Origin: CAYXVU01 sp964468725
GTDB lineage: Bacteria; Acidobacteriota; Blastocatellia; UBA7656
DNA: 64,000 nucleotides
Reading direction: 5' to 3'
Assembly: GCA_964468725.1 (NCBI GenBank)
Contig: CAYXVU010000001.1
Location: 21,633 to 85,632, forward strand
Position 1 is the stretch's first letter. The number at the start of each line of letters is the position of its first letter. The notes beneath the pieces are model-generated. The model saw nothing but the letters and a program-made list of their open reading frames with translations. It made no database searches and had not been told where the DNA came from. Position numbers and translations under genes: made by a program. Shown in pieces: positions 17,024 to 26,040 of this stretch.

Positions 17024-18544
17024 TTACGCTTTCGCCTGATCGGCGGCGGGTTTGGGCTTCCAGCGCAGAACGGGTTTGCGTGCAGCGGCGACTTCATCCA
17101 GTCTGCCGACCTTCGTGGTATGGGGCGCGTGTTTGAGAATCTCCGGGTCGGCTGCGGCTTCTGCGTCAATCGCTTTCATCGCATCAATGAAGAGGTCAAG
17201 CTCTTCACGGCTCTCGGTTTCGGTCGGTTCGACCATTAACGCGCCCGCGACGATGAGCGGAAACGACATGGTCGGCGGATAGAATCCATAATCACTCAAC
17301 CGCTTGGCGATGTCTACGTTCTTCACGCCGTATTTCGTCTGCCGCTTGTCCGAAAAGATCACTTCGTGCATCAACGCGCCGGGGTAGGCGATGTCATAAG
17401 TCGCTTCGAGATGCCGCGCAATGTAGTTGGCATTCAAGACGGCTGTCTCTGTTGCTTCGCGCAACCCCGAATCGCCGTGCGTCAAGATGTAGCTCAAGGC
17501 GCGCACTAAGACGCCGAAATTGCCAAAGTAGGCGCGCACCCGCCCGACCGATTGCGGGCGATTGAAGTCGAGGGTTAAACGGCCTTCGCCCGTGCGATGT
17601 ACGCGCGGGAAGGGAAGGAAGGGTTCGAGCGCGGCGGTCACTGCAACCGGGCCTGCGCCGGGTCCGCCGCCGCCGTGCGGCGTCGAAAAGGTCTTGTGCA
17701 GATTGAGATGCATCACATCAATGCCGAAATCGCCCGGCTTGGTGACACCGACCAGCGCGTTCATATTGGCGCCGTCCATATAAACGAAGCCGCCGCCATC
17801 ATGCACGATGCGACAAATCTCTTCGATATTTTGTTCGAATTTGCCGAGCGTGTTCGGATTGGTGAGCATCAGCGCGGCCACCTCTTCGTTCATGGTGCGT
17901 TTGAGCGCCTCGAGGTCGGTCATGCCATCGGCATTTGATGGAAGGGTTTCGACCGAGTAACCGCAGATGATGGCCGAAGCCGGATTGGTGCCATGCGCCG
18001 AATCGGGAATCAAAACTTTTTTGCGCGCATTGCCGCGTTGCTCGAGCGCTGCGCGAATCATCAGAATGCCGGTCAACTCGCCTTGCGCTCCGGCAGCCGG
18101 TTGCAAGGTGACAGCAGCCAGCCCGGTAATCTCTGCCAGACACTCTTCGAGGCGGCAAATGATCTCTAGCGCCCCTTGCGCCAGCGGCGCAGGGGTGAGG
18201 GGGTGGAGATGGGCGATGCCTTCGATACGCGCAACGCGTTCATTGATGCGCGGATTGTATTTCATCGTACATGAACCGAGCGGGTACATCCCCGTATCTA
18301 CGCCGTAATTCCACGTTGAAATGCGCGTGAAGTGACGAATCACGTCAACTTCGGAAAGCTCCGGCATCCCTTGAAGGTCATCTTCGCGTAAGAGCTTGCT
18401 GTCAATCAGCGTATCGTCGGCGTGTTCGGGCACATCGAGTTTGGGCAGCGAGTACCCGATGCGTCCGGGGCGCGATTGTTCGAAGAGTAACCCTTCGTTT
18501 TGAACTGTGTGCGTCGTGGCTTTTTTTATCCTGCTGTTGTCCAT
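17024..18544 (-). CDS. gcvPB: Glycine dehydrogenase (decarboxylating) subunit 2
   Basis: The P-protein of the glycine cleavage system decarboxylates glycine with PLP and passes the methylamine unit to lipoyl-GcvH. Here P is split into two proteins, as in many Gram-positives and thermophiles; this is the PLP-bearing C-terminal half, 506 residues. Lys284 in LNLHKTFSTPHGGGGPG is the PLP lysine, preceded by YMDGANMNALVG and the SAHGTNPASA motif. Length is normal. It is last of four gcv genes transcribed together (gcvT, gcvH, gcvPA, gcvPB). A 112-base gap with an 8-bp hairpin separates it from gcvPA. The C-terminal tail KPAADQAKA looks disordered. Confidence 0.96.
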   Translation of the reverse strand: MDNSRIKKATTHTVQNEGLLFEQSRPGRIGYSLPKLDVPEHADDTLIDSKLLREDDLQGMPELSEVDVIRHFTRISTWNYGVDTGMYPLGSCTMKYNPRINERVARIEGIAHLHPLTPAPLAQGALEIICRLEECLAEITGLAAVTLQPAAGAQGELTGILMIRAALEQRGNARKKVLIPDSAHGTNPASAIICGYSVETLPSNADGMTDLEALKRTMNEEVAALMLTNPNTLGKFEQNIEEICRIVHDGGGFVYMDGANMNALVGVTKPGDFGIDVMHLNLHKTFSTPHGGGGPGAGPVAVTAALEPFLPFPRVHRTGEGRLTLDFNRPQSVGRVRAYFGNFGVLVRALSYILTHGDSGLREATETAVLNANYIARHLEATYDIAYPGALMHEVIFSDKRQTKYGVKNVDIAKRLSDYGFYPPTMSFPLIVAGALMVEPTETESREELDLFIDAMKAIDAEAAADPEILKHAPHTTKVGRLDEVAAARKPVLRWKPKPAADQAKA

Positions 18545-18615
18545 GTTTGAATTTCTTTTGCTGCAAATCTACCGAGCACAAATCTTGAATTGATGATTCA
18601 GGCTGATGGCCGAAG

Positions 18616-18637
18616 AGGCAGCCATTCGTGGCTGCCT
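18616..18637. repeat. Intercistronic hairpin between gcvPA and gcvPB
   Basis: AGGCAGCC (18616-18623) pairs with GGCTGCCT (18630-18637) around ATTCGT. It could stabilise or attenuate the upstream part of the gcv message. Confidence 0.5.
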
Positions 18638-18656
18638 GTCAGGCGTGGGGCAAAGA

Positions 18657-19988
18657 TCAAATTTCCGCCAGCGCCGCAACCAAATTGTCAATGGCTGGGC
18701 GCTTAGCCGTTTCGGTAACGCAGACGAGCAGCGCGTTTTTCAATTCGGGGTAGTAACATTCCAGAGCAACGCCGCCGATGATCTTCTTCTCCAACAAGGC
18801 TGCCGTCGCTTCGGTTGCCGACTTGGGCATCTCAATGACGAACTCATTGAAGAAGGGGGCGGCAAAGCGCAGTTTGAAGCCTTCGAGTTTCGCAACCTCC
18901 GAAGCGGCATAATGCGCTTTGTTGAGATTTTGATGAGCCACCTCTTGTACGCCGCGCCGCCCCATCGTTGCCAAATAGATGGTTGCCATCAGCGCGAACA
19001 GCCCTTGATTGGTGCAAATGTTTGACGTGGCCTTCTCGCGGCGAATGTGCTGCTCACGCGTCGAAAGCGTCAGCACGTAGCCGCGCCGCCCATTATGATC
19101 TACGGTTTCGCCGACCAGTCTGCCCGGCATCTGCCGCACATATTTGTCGAGCGTGGCGAACAGCCCGCAATAGGGGCCGCCGTAACTGAGTGGGATGCCG
19201 AACGATTGACCTTCGGCGACCACGATGTCCGCGCCACACGCGCCGGGCGACTTCAGGATGCCGAGGCTCATCGCTTCCGAAAGGGCGACGATCAGCAATG
19301 CGCCCGCTTGATGGGCGGCGTCGGCGAGAGTGGCGAGGTCTTCGATACAGCCGAAGAAGTTCGGCGATTGCACGATGATGGCCGCTGTTTGATGGTCAAC
19401 CGCAAGCGAGTTGATATCCACTCTGCCCGCTTCCGTATACGCGATAGGGGCAATCGTGATGCCGAGATTTTTAGTATAGGTGGAGAGCACTTCGCGGTAT
19501 TGCGGGTGCACGGTCGAAGCGACCATAAACTTATCGCGCCGAGTGATACGTTGTGCCATCAACGCCGCTTCGGCCAATCCGGTTGAGGCATCGTACAGCG
19601 AAGCGTTTGAGACTTCCATGCCGGTGAGCTGGCAGACCATGGTTTGAAATTCAAAGATGTATTGCAGAGTGCCTTGACTGAGTTCTGGCTGATAAGGGGT
19701 GTAGGCGGTGAAGAATTCCGAGCGCGAAATCAACGGATCAATGATGACCGGAATGTGATGTGCGTAAGCGCCCGCGCCGAGAAAGGATTGATACCCGCTG
19801 GCATTGTTCGCAGCAAGATGGCGAAAGTAGTCGAGCAAATCCGGCTCGCTCATCGGTTCGCCGATGCCGAGGGGGGCCGTGAGTCGTAAGGATTCGGGGA
19901 TTTGGTCGAAGAGGTCTGCAATCGAATGAAGGCCGATGCTGGCGAGCATGTCCTGCCGCTCGTCCGGCGCGTTTGGGATATATCTCAT
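18657..19988 (-). CDS. gcvPA: Glycine dehydrogenase (decarboxylating) subunit 1
   Basis: The 443-residue partner half of the split P-protein. The opening MRYIPNAPDERQDMLASIGL and the segment FLGAGAYAHHIPVIIDPLISRSEFFTAYTPYQPELSQGTLQ are highly characteristic of GcvPA. It pairs with GcvPB to form the active glycine decarboxylase. It lies six bases downstream of gcvH, so translation is probably coupled. Confidence 0.97.
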   Translation of the reverse strand: MRYIPNAPDERQDMLASIGLHSIADLFDQIPESLRLTAPLGIGEPMSEPDLLDYFRHLAANNASGYQSFLGAGAYAHHIPVIIDPLISRSEFFTAYTPYQPELSQGTLQYIFEFQTMVCQLTGMEVSNASLYDASTGLAEAALMAQRITRRDKFMVASTVHPQYREVLSTYTKNLGITIAPIAYTEAGRVDINSLAVDHQTAAIIVQSPNFFGCIEDLATLADAAHQAGALLIVALSEAMSLGILKSPGACGADIVVAEGQSFGIPLSYGGPYCGLFATLDKYVRQMPGRLVGETVDHNGRRGYVLTLSTREQHIRREKATSNICTNQGLFALMATIYLATMGRRGVQEVAHQNLNKAHYAASEVAKLEGFKLRFAAPFFNEFVIEMPKSATEATAALLEKKIIGGVALECYYPELKNALLVCVTETAKRPAIDNLVAALAEI

Positions 19989-19994
19989 TCAGAA

Positions 19995-20393
19995 TTACTC
20001 CGCGGCTTCTTGTTTGATGTAATCTTCGTACTCGGCTGCGCTCAGCAGGCTGTCGGCTTCGGCGGGGTTGGCCATCGAAATTTTAATCATCCAGCCTGCT
20101 CCGTAGGGGTCGGTATTGACCGCTTCCGGCGAATCATTGAGCTGCCCATTGACTTCGGTAACCTTTCCGGTCAGCGGCATATAAATTTCGCTTACCGCTT
20201 TGACGCTTTCGACCGAGCCAAAAGGTTCGCTCGAGTCGAACTGGTCACCGACTTTGGGAAGCTCGACGTAGACGACATCGCCCAGTTGCAATTGCGCGTG
20301 ATCGGTGATGCCGACCGTCGCCGTATCCGCGCCGTCAAGGCGCACCCATTCGTGATCTTTCGTGTAATTCAAATTGTCAGGCATATTGGCCAT
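19995..20393 (-). CDS. gcvH: Glycine cleavage system H protein
   Basis: The lipoyl carrier that moves the aminomethyl group between the P and T proteins and is reoxidised by dihydrolipoamide dehydrogenase. It has 132 residues, with the attachment lysine at Lys65 in FGSVESVKAVSEIYMP. The strands NYTKDHEWVRL and DVVYVELPKVGD are standard. No L-protein or lipoate ligase gene is in the window. It lies between gcvT (39 bases upstream) and gcvPA (6 bases downstream). Confidence 0.97.
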   Translation of the reverse strand: MANMPDNLNYTKDHEWVRLDGADTATVGITDHAQLQLGDVVYVELPKVGDQFDSSEPFGSVESVKAVSEIYMPLTGKVTEVNGQLNDSPEAVNTDPYGAGWMIKISMANPAEADSLLSAAEYEDYIKQEAAE

Positions 20394-20432
20394 GTGTTTG
20401 ATTCCTCTCCTACTGTAATCCGGTCTGCCGGA

Positions 20433-21530
20433 CTAATCAAATTTCCTCTCTCGTTTGTAGAAAGGCGTTTCGACGACGCGCGCCGCAACTTCGCGCCCGC
20501 GTATTTGGATAGAGAACTCTGTGCCGATGGCGGTATGGGCGATGGGCAAATAGGCGAGTCCGATGTTCTTCTTCAAAAAAGGCGCGGGGCTGCCGGAGGC
20601 AACTTCGCCGAGCGGCTGACCGGCCATCAAGATCGGGTAGTGATCGCGCGCCGGAGCGCGGTCGAGAACTTCAAAGCCGATCAACTTGCGTTGCAATCCC
20701 TCTTGTTTCTGGCGCTGCATCACGTCACGACCCATAAAGTCGCCTTTTGCCAGTTTGACGACCCAGCCGAGCCCCGCTTCGAGCGGCGTCGTGGTTTCGT
20801 CCATATCGTTGCCCCACAATCGAAACGCGGCTTCGAGGCGGCAGGTGTTGCGCGCCGCCAAACCGCAGGGCATCAGACCCAGATCGTTGCCGGTGACCAG
20901 CAGACGATTCCACAGGTGTTTGGCGTGTTCGGGGTCGCAGAAAATTTCAAACCCGTCTTCACCTGTATAGCCGGTGCGCGAGACTCGGCAATCGAGGCCA
21001 TCAACGTGCACTCGCTGCGACCAGTAATACGGGATGCGGTCGAGTTGGTGATCGCAGAGGTTCTGTAAAATCTGCTCGGCGCGCGGCCCTTGTAACGCCA
21101 GAAGGGCGTAGGCTTCGCTGACATCGTTGACCTCGACATTGCCCTCGGTGTGCTGCTTGATCCAGTTGAACGCTTTTTCCGTATTGGCGGCGTTGACGAC
21201 CAGCATAAAGTAATCGGCGTTAATGCGATAGACGAGGAGGTCATCGAGGATACCGGCGTTCTCGTTGGTCAGCATCGAGTACTGCACCTGATTGTCCGCC
21301 AGTTTGCTGACGTCGTTAGTGGTGAGTCGTTGAACGAGCGACAGGGCATCGGCTCCGATAACGTCAATCTCGCCCATATGCGAGACATCGAATAAACCCG
21401 CCGCTTGCCGAACCGCCATATGTTCAGGGAGCGGGCCGCTATACTGCACTGGCATGTCCCATCCGGCGAAGTCCACCATTCGTCCGCCGAGAGCGACGTG
21501 GGAATCATAGAGAGGGGTGCGCTTGAGCAT
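20433..21530 (-). CDS. gcvT: Aminomethyltransferase (glycine cleavage T protein)
   Basis: Releases ammonia from the aminomethyl-lipoyl arm and makes 5,10-methylene-tetrahydrofolate. The 365-residue sequence begins [30 protein letters not shown] and has the FDVSHMGEI active-site segment, the [11 protein letters not shown] folate-binding stretch and [12 protein letters not shown] use the ATG at 21530, which has AGGAG six bases upstream; the TTG at 21548 only adds MRTGVL. It is first in the gcv operon. The upstream 200 bases show no glycine riboswitch that I can recognise. Confidence 0.96.
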   Translation of the reverse strand: MLKRTPLYDSHVALGGRMVDFAGWDMPVQYSGPLPEHMAVRQAAGLFDVSHMGEIDVIGADALSLVQRLTTNDVSKLADNQVQYSMLTNENAGILDDLLVYRINADYFMLVVNAANTEKAFNWIKQHTEGNVEVNDVSEAYALLALQGPRAEQILQNLCDHQLDRIPYYWSQRVHVDGLDCRVSRTGYTGEDGFEIFCDPEHAKHLWNRLLVTGNDLGLMPCGLAARNTCRLEAAFRLWGNDMDETTTPLEAGLGWVVKLAKGDFMGRDVMQRQKQEGLQRKLIGFEVLDRAPARDHYPILMAGQPLGEVASGSPAPFLKKNIGLAYLPIAHTAIGTEFSIQIRGREVAARVVETPFYKRERKFD

Positions 21531-21729
21531 CAAAACTCCTGTCCGCAAGATAACGATAGAAGCCGTTTTGCATCACGGTTTTGCAGAAGGGGCAAGCTAA
21601 CACAGGCCATTTTCATGCGTCAAGCGGCGCAACTTCGGCGCACGCTTGCACGCTTGCATCGCGTATGGGAAACTTTCGACTTTGCAAAATGCTGGCTTTT
21701 TTCGGCAATTTTTCCTGCGGATTCCGCCT

Positions 21730-22773
21730 ATGCAAACGCTTGAACAACTGGCGCAACGGCTCAACGCCGAACTGATCGGCGATGGCGCGGCGCAAATTTT
21801 TCGCGCTTGCCCTTTTGCGGTTGCCGGAGCGGGCGACCTCACCTTTGCGACCAGCGCGGTCTATCGGGCGCGCATTCCCGACTCGGCTGCGACCGCCATC
21901 ATCGTGGCGTCGCCGGTGGAGGCTGAGGGCAAGAATCTGCTACTTGCCAAACATCCCAAACTTGCCTTTGCGCGCGCCGTGCAGTTGTTGCATGCCAAAC
22001 CGTATGCAGCGCGTGGCGTCAGTGACGATCTCATCGTTGGCGAGCGAACGACGCTCGGCAGTGAGCTTTCGATCTACCCGCGCGTCACGATTGGCAAGGA
22101 TGCGCGCATCGGCCATCGCGTAACGCTCTATCCCGGTGTGGTCATCGGCGACCGCTGTCACATCGGCGATGACACGGTCATCTATGCCAATGTGTCGGTG
22201 TATGACGATTGCGAGATTGGCAACCGGGTCATTATTCATGCCGGAACGGTGATCGGCGCGGATGGATTCGGTTTTGTTGCCGATGAAGACGGGCGACAGG
22301 TGAAACTCTTGCAACTCGGAGGCGTGCGCATTGAAGAGGATTGCGAGATTGGCGCTTGCTGCGCCATTGATCGCGCGGTGTTCGGGGAAACCCTTTTGCG
22401 GCGCGGCGTCAAACTCGATAACTTCATTCAGGTTGCGCACAACAGCGAGATTGGTGAAGACACTGTGATTGCGGCACAGACGGGATTTTCCGGCGGCACG
22501 AAGTTGGGGAAGCGCTGCGTCATTGCCGGACAAGTCGGAACCCGCGATCATATTGAAATCGGCGAGGGCGCGGTGATTACTGCCAAAGCAGCAGTGCTGA
22601 AGGACGTTCCGTCCGGCGCAGTGATGAGTGGCACGATTCCTGCACTCGACCACAATGCGTGGCGACGCGCGCAGGTGCTATACTCGAAGCTTCCCGAATT
22701 GGTTGCGCGCTTGCGAAGGTTGGAAACCATCGTTCGAAAGCAGAGCCGAGATACTCAACGCGGGGATGAGTAG
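21730..22773 (+). CDS. lpxD: UDP-3-O-acylglucosamine N-acyltransferase
   Basis: Third committed step of lipid A synthesis: adds a 3-hydroxyacyl chain from ACP to the 2-amino group of UDP-3-O-acyl-glucosamine in the cytoplasm. The 347-residue protein has the N-terminal LpxD domain (MQTLEQLAQRLNAELIGDG) and a left-handed beta-helix of hexapeptide repeats from about residue 100, with the catalytic-loop segment LDNFIQVAHNSEIGEDTVIAAQTGFSGGTKLG. It is normal in length. No good ribosome site is visible before the ATG at 21730; the longer frame from 21646 adds a non-homologous leader. It opens the lipid A cluster. Confidence 0.95.
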   Translation: MQTLEQLAQRLNAELIGDGAAQIFRACPFAVAGAGDLTFATSAVYRARIPDSAATAIIVASPVEAEGKNLLLAKHPKLAFARAVQLLHAKPYAARGVSDDLIVGERTTLGSELSIYPRVTIGKDARIGHRVTLYPGVVIGDRCHIGDDTVIYANVSVYDDCEIGNRVIIHAGTVIGADGFGFVADEDGRQVKLLQLGGVRIEEDCEIGACCAIDRAVFGETLLRRGVKLDNFIQVAHNSEIGEDTVIAAQTGFSGGTKLGKRCVIAGQVGTRDHIEIGEGAVITAKAAVLKDVPSGAVMSGTIPALDHNAWRRAQVLYSKLPELVARLRRLETIVRKQSRDTQRGDE

Positions 22774-22905
22774 ACCGAATCATCAACGAAAAGACCATTG
22801 GTTTGTTTGCGACGCGACGCCTTGCCATCTTGCTTGGCACGATAACGCTTGTTGAACAACGTTGCACAGGATTGTGGGGGAGCGTCGCAGATCATAGAAA
22901 AGATT

Positions 22906-23397
22906 ATGGAAACCTTGCTCGATATTACGCAGATTCAAGCGATTTTGCCGCATCGCTATCCCTTTTTACTGGTAGACCGCATCATCGAATACGAAGAAGG
23001 CAAGCGTGTGGTCGGCATCAAAAATGTCACGCTCAACGAACCCTTCTTTGTGGGTCACTTTCCCGGCGCGCCTGTCATGCCCGGTGTGCTGATTATCGAA
23101 GCGATGGCGCAGACGGCTGGCGTCTTGATGCTCCGCAATCTGGTTGATCGGGAATCGAAGCTGGTCTTCTTCACCGGTGTTGAAGAAGCCAAGTTTCGCC
23201 GTCCGGTTGTGCCCGGCGACCAGTTGCGATTGGAGCTGACGGTGCTGCGCTTTGGCGGTCGCAATATCAAACTGCGCGGTGAGGCCTTCGTCGGCGAGCA
23301 GCGGGTTGCCGAAGCGTTGATCACCTCCTCGCTGGTTGATCGCAGTCTGGTGAAACGGTCAGCCTCCAACTCGGCTGACCCCGCCCCTGCCGGGTAA
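22906..23397 (+). CDS. fabZ: 3-hydroxyacyl-ACP dehydratase FabZ
   Basis: Dehydrates 3-hydroxyacyl-ACP in fatty-acid elongation, competing with LpxD and LpxA for the same hydroxyacyl-ACP pool. The 163-residue hot-dog protein shows [11 protein letters not shown], the catalytic histidine in [11 protein letters not shown] and the glutamate in [12 protein letters not shown]. Its place between lpxD and lpxA is the order seen in many Gram-negative bacteria and ties fatty-acid supply to lipid A. The start at 22906 is set by homology; a frame from 22849 adds 19 unlike residues. Confidence 0.96.
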   Translation: METLLDITQIQAILPHRYPFLLVDRIIEYEEGKRVVGIKNVTLNEPFFVGHFPGAPVMPGVLIIEAMAQTAGVLMLRNLVDRESKLVFFTGVEEAKFRRPVVPGDQLRLELTVLRFGGRNIKLRGEAFVGEQRVAEALITSSLVDRSLVKRSASNSADPAPAG

Positions 23398-23421
23398 TTC
23401 TCATCAGGAGAGTGGCGCGCC

Positions 23422-24195
23422 GTGTCTATTCATCCGACAGCGATTATCAGCCCGAAAGCAGAACTCGGACGTAACGTTTCGGTCGGCCCCTATTCGACCA
23501 TCGGGGATGGAGTGATTTTGCATGATGAGGTTCGCATCATCAGCCATACGGTTATCGAAGGGCCTGCAGAATTCGGGCGCGGCTGCATCTTCTATCCGTT
23601 CGTATCGGCGGGATTGGCTCCGCCCGATCTCAAGTACAAAGGCGAACCGAGCCTGTTGCAGGTTGGCGAGCGCAACACCTTCCGCGAGTACGTCACCTTG
23701 CATCGTGGCACGGAGGGCGGCGGCGGGATGACTCGCATTGGGTCGGACAACCTCTTTATGCCGCAGGCACACGTCGCCCACGATAGCAACATTGGCAACC
23801 ACACGATCTTCGCCAATGCCGCGACGCTCGCCGGGCATGTCCTCGTCGAAGATTACGCCATCATCGGCGCATATTCCGGCATTCATCAATTTTGTCGCGT
23901 CGGGCGTTATGCCTTCATCGGCGGCTACTCGGTGGTCGTTAAGGATGCTCTGCCGTTTGCCCGCACTGTGGGCAATCACGCGAAGTGCTATGGCGAAAAT
24001 ACCCTCGGCTTGCGACGGCGCGGCTTTGACTCCGAGACCCTTCGCCGCCTGCATCGCGCCTTTCGCCTTTTGTTGTCGTCAAAGCTCAACACGACGCAAG
24101 CGGTCGCCGCAATCAAGCAGGAACTCAGCGGCTATTCGGAGATTGACTATTTGGTGGCCTTTATTGAGAGCGCGCAACGCGGAGTGACGAAATAG
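23422..24195 (+). CDS. lpxA: UDP-N-acetylglucosamine acyltransferase
   Basis: First step of lipid A synthesis: O-acylation of UDP-GlcNAc with 3-hydroxyacyl-ACP. The 257 residues are nearly all hexapeptide repeats of a left-handed beta-helix (for example IHPTAIISPKAELGRNVSVGP), followed by a helical C-terminal domain (LHRAFRLLLSSKLNTTQAVAAIKQEL). The catalytic histidine region is FMPQAHVAHDSNIGNHTIFAN. The start is a GTG with AGGAGAG about 10 bases upstream. It begins 24 bases after fabZ, so the two are co-transcribed. Confidence 0.96.
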   Translation: MSIHPTAIISPKAELGRNVSVGPYSTIGDGVILHDEVRIISHTVIEGPAEFGRGCIFYPFVSAGLAPPDLKYKGEPSLLQVGERNTFREYVTLHRGTEGGGGMTRIGSDNLFMPQAHVAHDSNIGNHTIFANAATLAGHVLVEDYAIIGAYSGIHQFCRVGRYAFIGGYSVVVKDALPFARTVGNHAKCYGENTLGLRRRGFDSETLRRLHRAFRLLLSSKLNTTQAVAAIKQELSGYSEIDYLVAFIESAQRGVTK

Positions 24196-24288
24196 GTGTC
24201 GGGTGTCGGGTATGAGGGAGCCGGTTTTGGTAGACAAGGGATGGCTGCCGATTCTGACTTTGACCCCTGATACCTGATGCCTGAAATC
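24195..24288. repeat. Two short heptad arrays between lpxA and lpxI
   Basis: The first (24195-24215) reads GGTGTCG, GGTGTCG, GGTATGA. The second (24261-24288) reads TGACCCC, TGATACC, TGATGCC, TGAAATC, the reverse sense of the same pattern. They occupy the 104 bases between two genes of a normally tight operon. Confidence 0.65.
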
Positions 24289-24299
24289 AGACGCCGGTT

Positions 24300-25106
24300 A
24301 TGAAATACGGATTGATTGCCGGAAATGGAAAGTTCCCTATGCTCGTGCTCGAAGAGGCACGAGCGCAGGGTGTTGCGATGGCGGTGGCAGCGATCAAAGA
24401 AGAGGCGGCAGCCGAAGTCGAACCGTTGGCGACGAGCCTCGAATGGGTTGGCATCGGGCAACTTGGCAAGCTGATACGCTTCTTCAAACGCGAAGGGGTT
24501 ACTCATGCCATTATGGCCGGGCAGGTGAAGCACAATCAGATTTTTCGGCTCAACGCTCTGCCCGATCTGCGAATGGTGCGATTGCTGACTGGGCTGGCAA
24601 CGAAAAATACTGACAGTCTGATCGGCGCAGTGGCGGACGAATTGGCGAAAGAAGGCATCACGTTAATTGATTCGACCACCTTCTTACAACCTTCTCTGGC
24701 GAGCGCAGGGGTGATGACGCGCCGCGCCCCTACGAAAGACGAACTCGGCGATATGGAATACGGTTTGGCCATCGCGCGCGAAATCGCGCGGCTCGATTTG
24801 GGGCAGACCCTGTGCGTCAAAGATCGCGCCGTCGTGGCTATTGAGGCGATGGAAGGCACAGACCGGGTGATTGCCCGCTCCGGAGAACTGACGCGCGGCA
24901 GAGCCTTTGTGGTGATTAAAGTGGCCAAGCCGAATCAGGATATGCGCTTTGATGTTCCGGTTATCGGTGTGCCGACAATTGCCAATATGCAGCAGGCCGG
25001 GGCAACGGCCATTCGGGTGACCGCGAACCGAACCTTATTATTCGACAAAGATGAATTGCTGAAGCTGGCCGACCACCATCGCATCAGTGTGGTGGGAGGC
25101 GCGTAA
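24300..25106 (+). CDS. lpxI: UDP-2,3-diacylglucosamine pyrophosphatase LpxI
   Basis: Hydrolyses UDP-2,3-diacylglucosamine to lipid X and UMP, replacing LpxH in bacteria that lack it. The 268-residue protein has the LpxI N-terminal domain (MKYGLIAGNGKFPMLVLEEARAQG), the segment GQLGKLIRFFKREGVTHAIMAGQV and the C-terminal DUF1009 catalytic domain (SAGVMTRRAPTKDELGDMEYGLAIAREIARLDLGQTLCVKDRAVVAIEAMEGTDR). The family is well marked by this last block. It follows lpxA after a gap filled with 7-bp repeats; lpxB and later steps are not in the window. Confidence 0.95.
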   Translation: MKYGLIAGNGKFPMLVLEEARAQGVAMAVAAIKEEAAAEVEPLATSLEWVGIGQLGKLIRFFKREGVTHAIMAGQVKHNQIFRLNALPDLRMVRLLTGLATKNTDSLIGAVADELAKEGITLIDSTTFLQPSLASAGVMTRRAPTKDELGDMEYGLAIAREIARLDLGQTLCVKDRAVVAIEAMEGTDRVIARSGELTRGRAFVVIKVAKPNQDMRFDVPVIGVPTIANMQQAGATAIRVTANRTLLFDKDELLKLADHHRISVVGGA

Positions 25107-25172
25107 TCGGGCGCGAAAAAATCTGTGATTTGTCGACTGCGCTATTGACAGGAGCGAGTTGGCCAACTGAGT

Positions 25173-25949
25173 ATGAACAATCCGCAGGCGCTGCGTGAGA
25201 CTGGTAGGATGAACAAATCGCCCATGAATGAATTTGATCCTGAAAGTGCAATCATTGATGCGGAACTGTTGGTCAAATATCGCATGTTGAATCGTGCGAT
25301 TGAGACGTTGGAACGTGCGATTGATAATGCCCCCCGTCACCTCGGTCTGCGCGAAAAGTTACGTGAAATTCTCATTGATGCCGGTCGGCGGGATCAAGCC
25401 GCGCAAATCTGTCTGGCACTCGCCAGTCTGCACATCTCCGTCGGCGATATGGAACGCGCAGGCGAACGCTTGCTCGAAGCCAAACGGCTTGATCCGCGAG
25501 TCTCTGTTACCGGACAGTTGCGCGATCTCAGACAGGCTTCCGTGCCGCCGGTTGCGCCTGCACCCGCGCCGCCGCCCGCGCAGGAAAAACCGGCGACGGC
25601 AAATCTGAAATTGCTCTCCGGCCATTTGGGCGAAATCAGCCTCTTTGACATCATTCAGATATTGGAGAACAGCCGACTCAACGGCGTTTTGCGGATCAAA
25701 TCCGGCGCTGCGACCGGCGAGATTTATCTGAGCGACGGACTGGTCGCTGATGCCAAAGTCGAAGGAGAAGTCGGGCTTGCGGGGATGCGCAGAGTGACGG
25801 ATGTGACCGACGGAACCTTTGATTTCACAAAGACGGCGGATACCTACGCGCGCGTCATCGCCGCGACGAGCAACACGGCGCTAATCTTGGATTTGCTGCG
25901 CGAAAAGGACGAAGAGGCGTTCGGATTAAATACCGGCGATTTGGCGTAA
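25173..25949 (+). CDS. DUF4388 (PatA-like) protein with TPR-type N-terminus
   Basis: A 258-residue cytoplasmic protein. The first 110 residues are paired helices resembling TPR units (LLVKYRMLNRAIETLERAIDN, LREILIDAGRRDQAAQICLALASL), then a Pro/Ala linker, then a DUF4388 domain (LSGHLGEISLFDIIQILENSRLNGVLRIKSGAATGEIYLSDG). DUF4388 is common in delta-proteobacterial, acidobacterial and cyanobacterial regulators and is linked to two-component and motility signalling, without a known biochemical role. Starts at 25173, 25209 or 25224 all fit; I give the longest. It may be co-transcribed with lpxI and ends in a strong bidirectional terminator. Confidence 0.85.
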   Translation: MNNPQALRETGRMNKSPMNEFDPESAIIDAELLVKYRMLNRAIETLERAIDNAPRHLGLREKLREILIDAGRRDQAAQICLALASLHISVGDMERAGERLLEAKRLDPRVSVTGQLRDLRQASVPPVAPAPAPPPAQEKPATANLKLLSGHLGEISLFDIIQILENSRLNGVLRIKSGAATGEIYLSDGLVADAKVEGEVGLAGMRRVTDVTDGTFDFTKTADTYARVIAATSNTALILDLLREKDEEAFGLNTGDLA

Positions 25950-25989
25950 GCCAACGCGGTTTGCAGCGGCCAAACGAAACAGAATGCAA

Positions 25990-26028
25990 AAGGCGAAGCT
26001 CATAGTTTGAGCTTCGCCTTATCTTTTT
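25990..26028. terminator. Bidirectional terminator between the DUF4388 gene and skp
   Basis: A perfect 13-bp stem (25990-26002 with 26008-26020), a 5-base loop, then ATCTTTTT on the plus strand and a T-rich flank on the minus strand. The genes on either side converge here. Confidence 0.85.
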
Positions 26029-26040
26029 GGGCCAGCCGAA

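Noticed and set aside
21531..21729. Possible glycine riboswitch before gcvT
   Set aside because: A GAAGGGGCAA-like stretch occurs on the plus strand, but the paired elements and the second aptamer are not found on the strand of gcvT.
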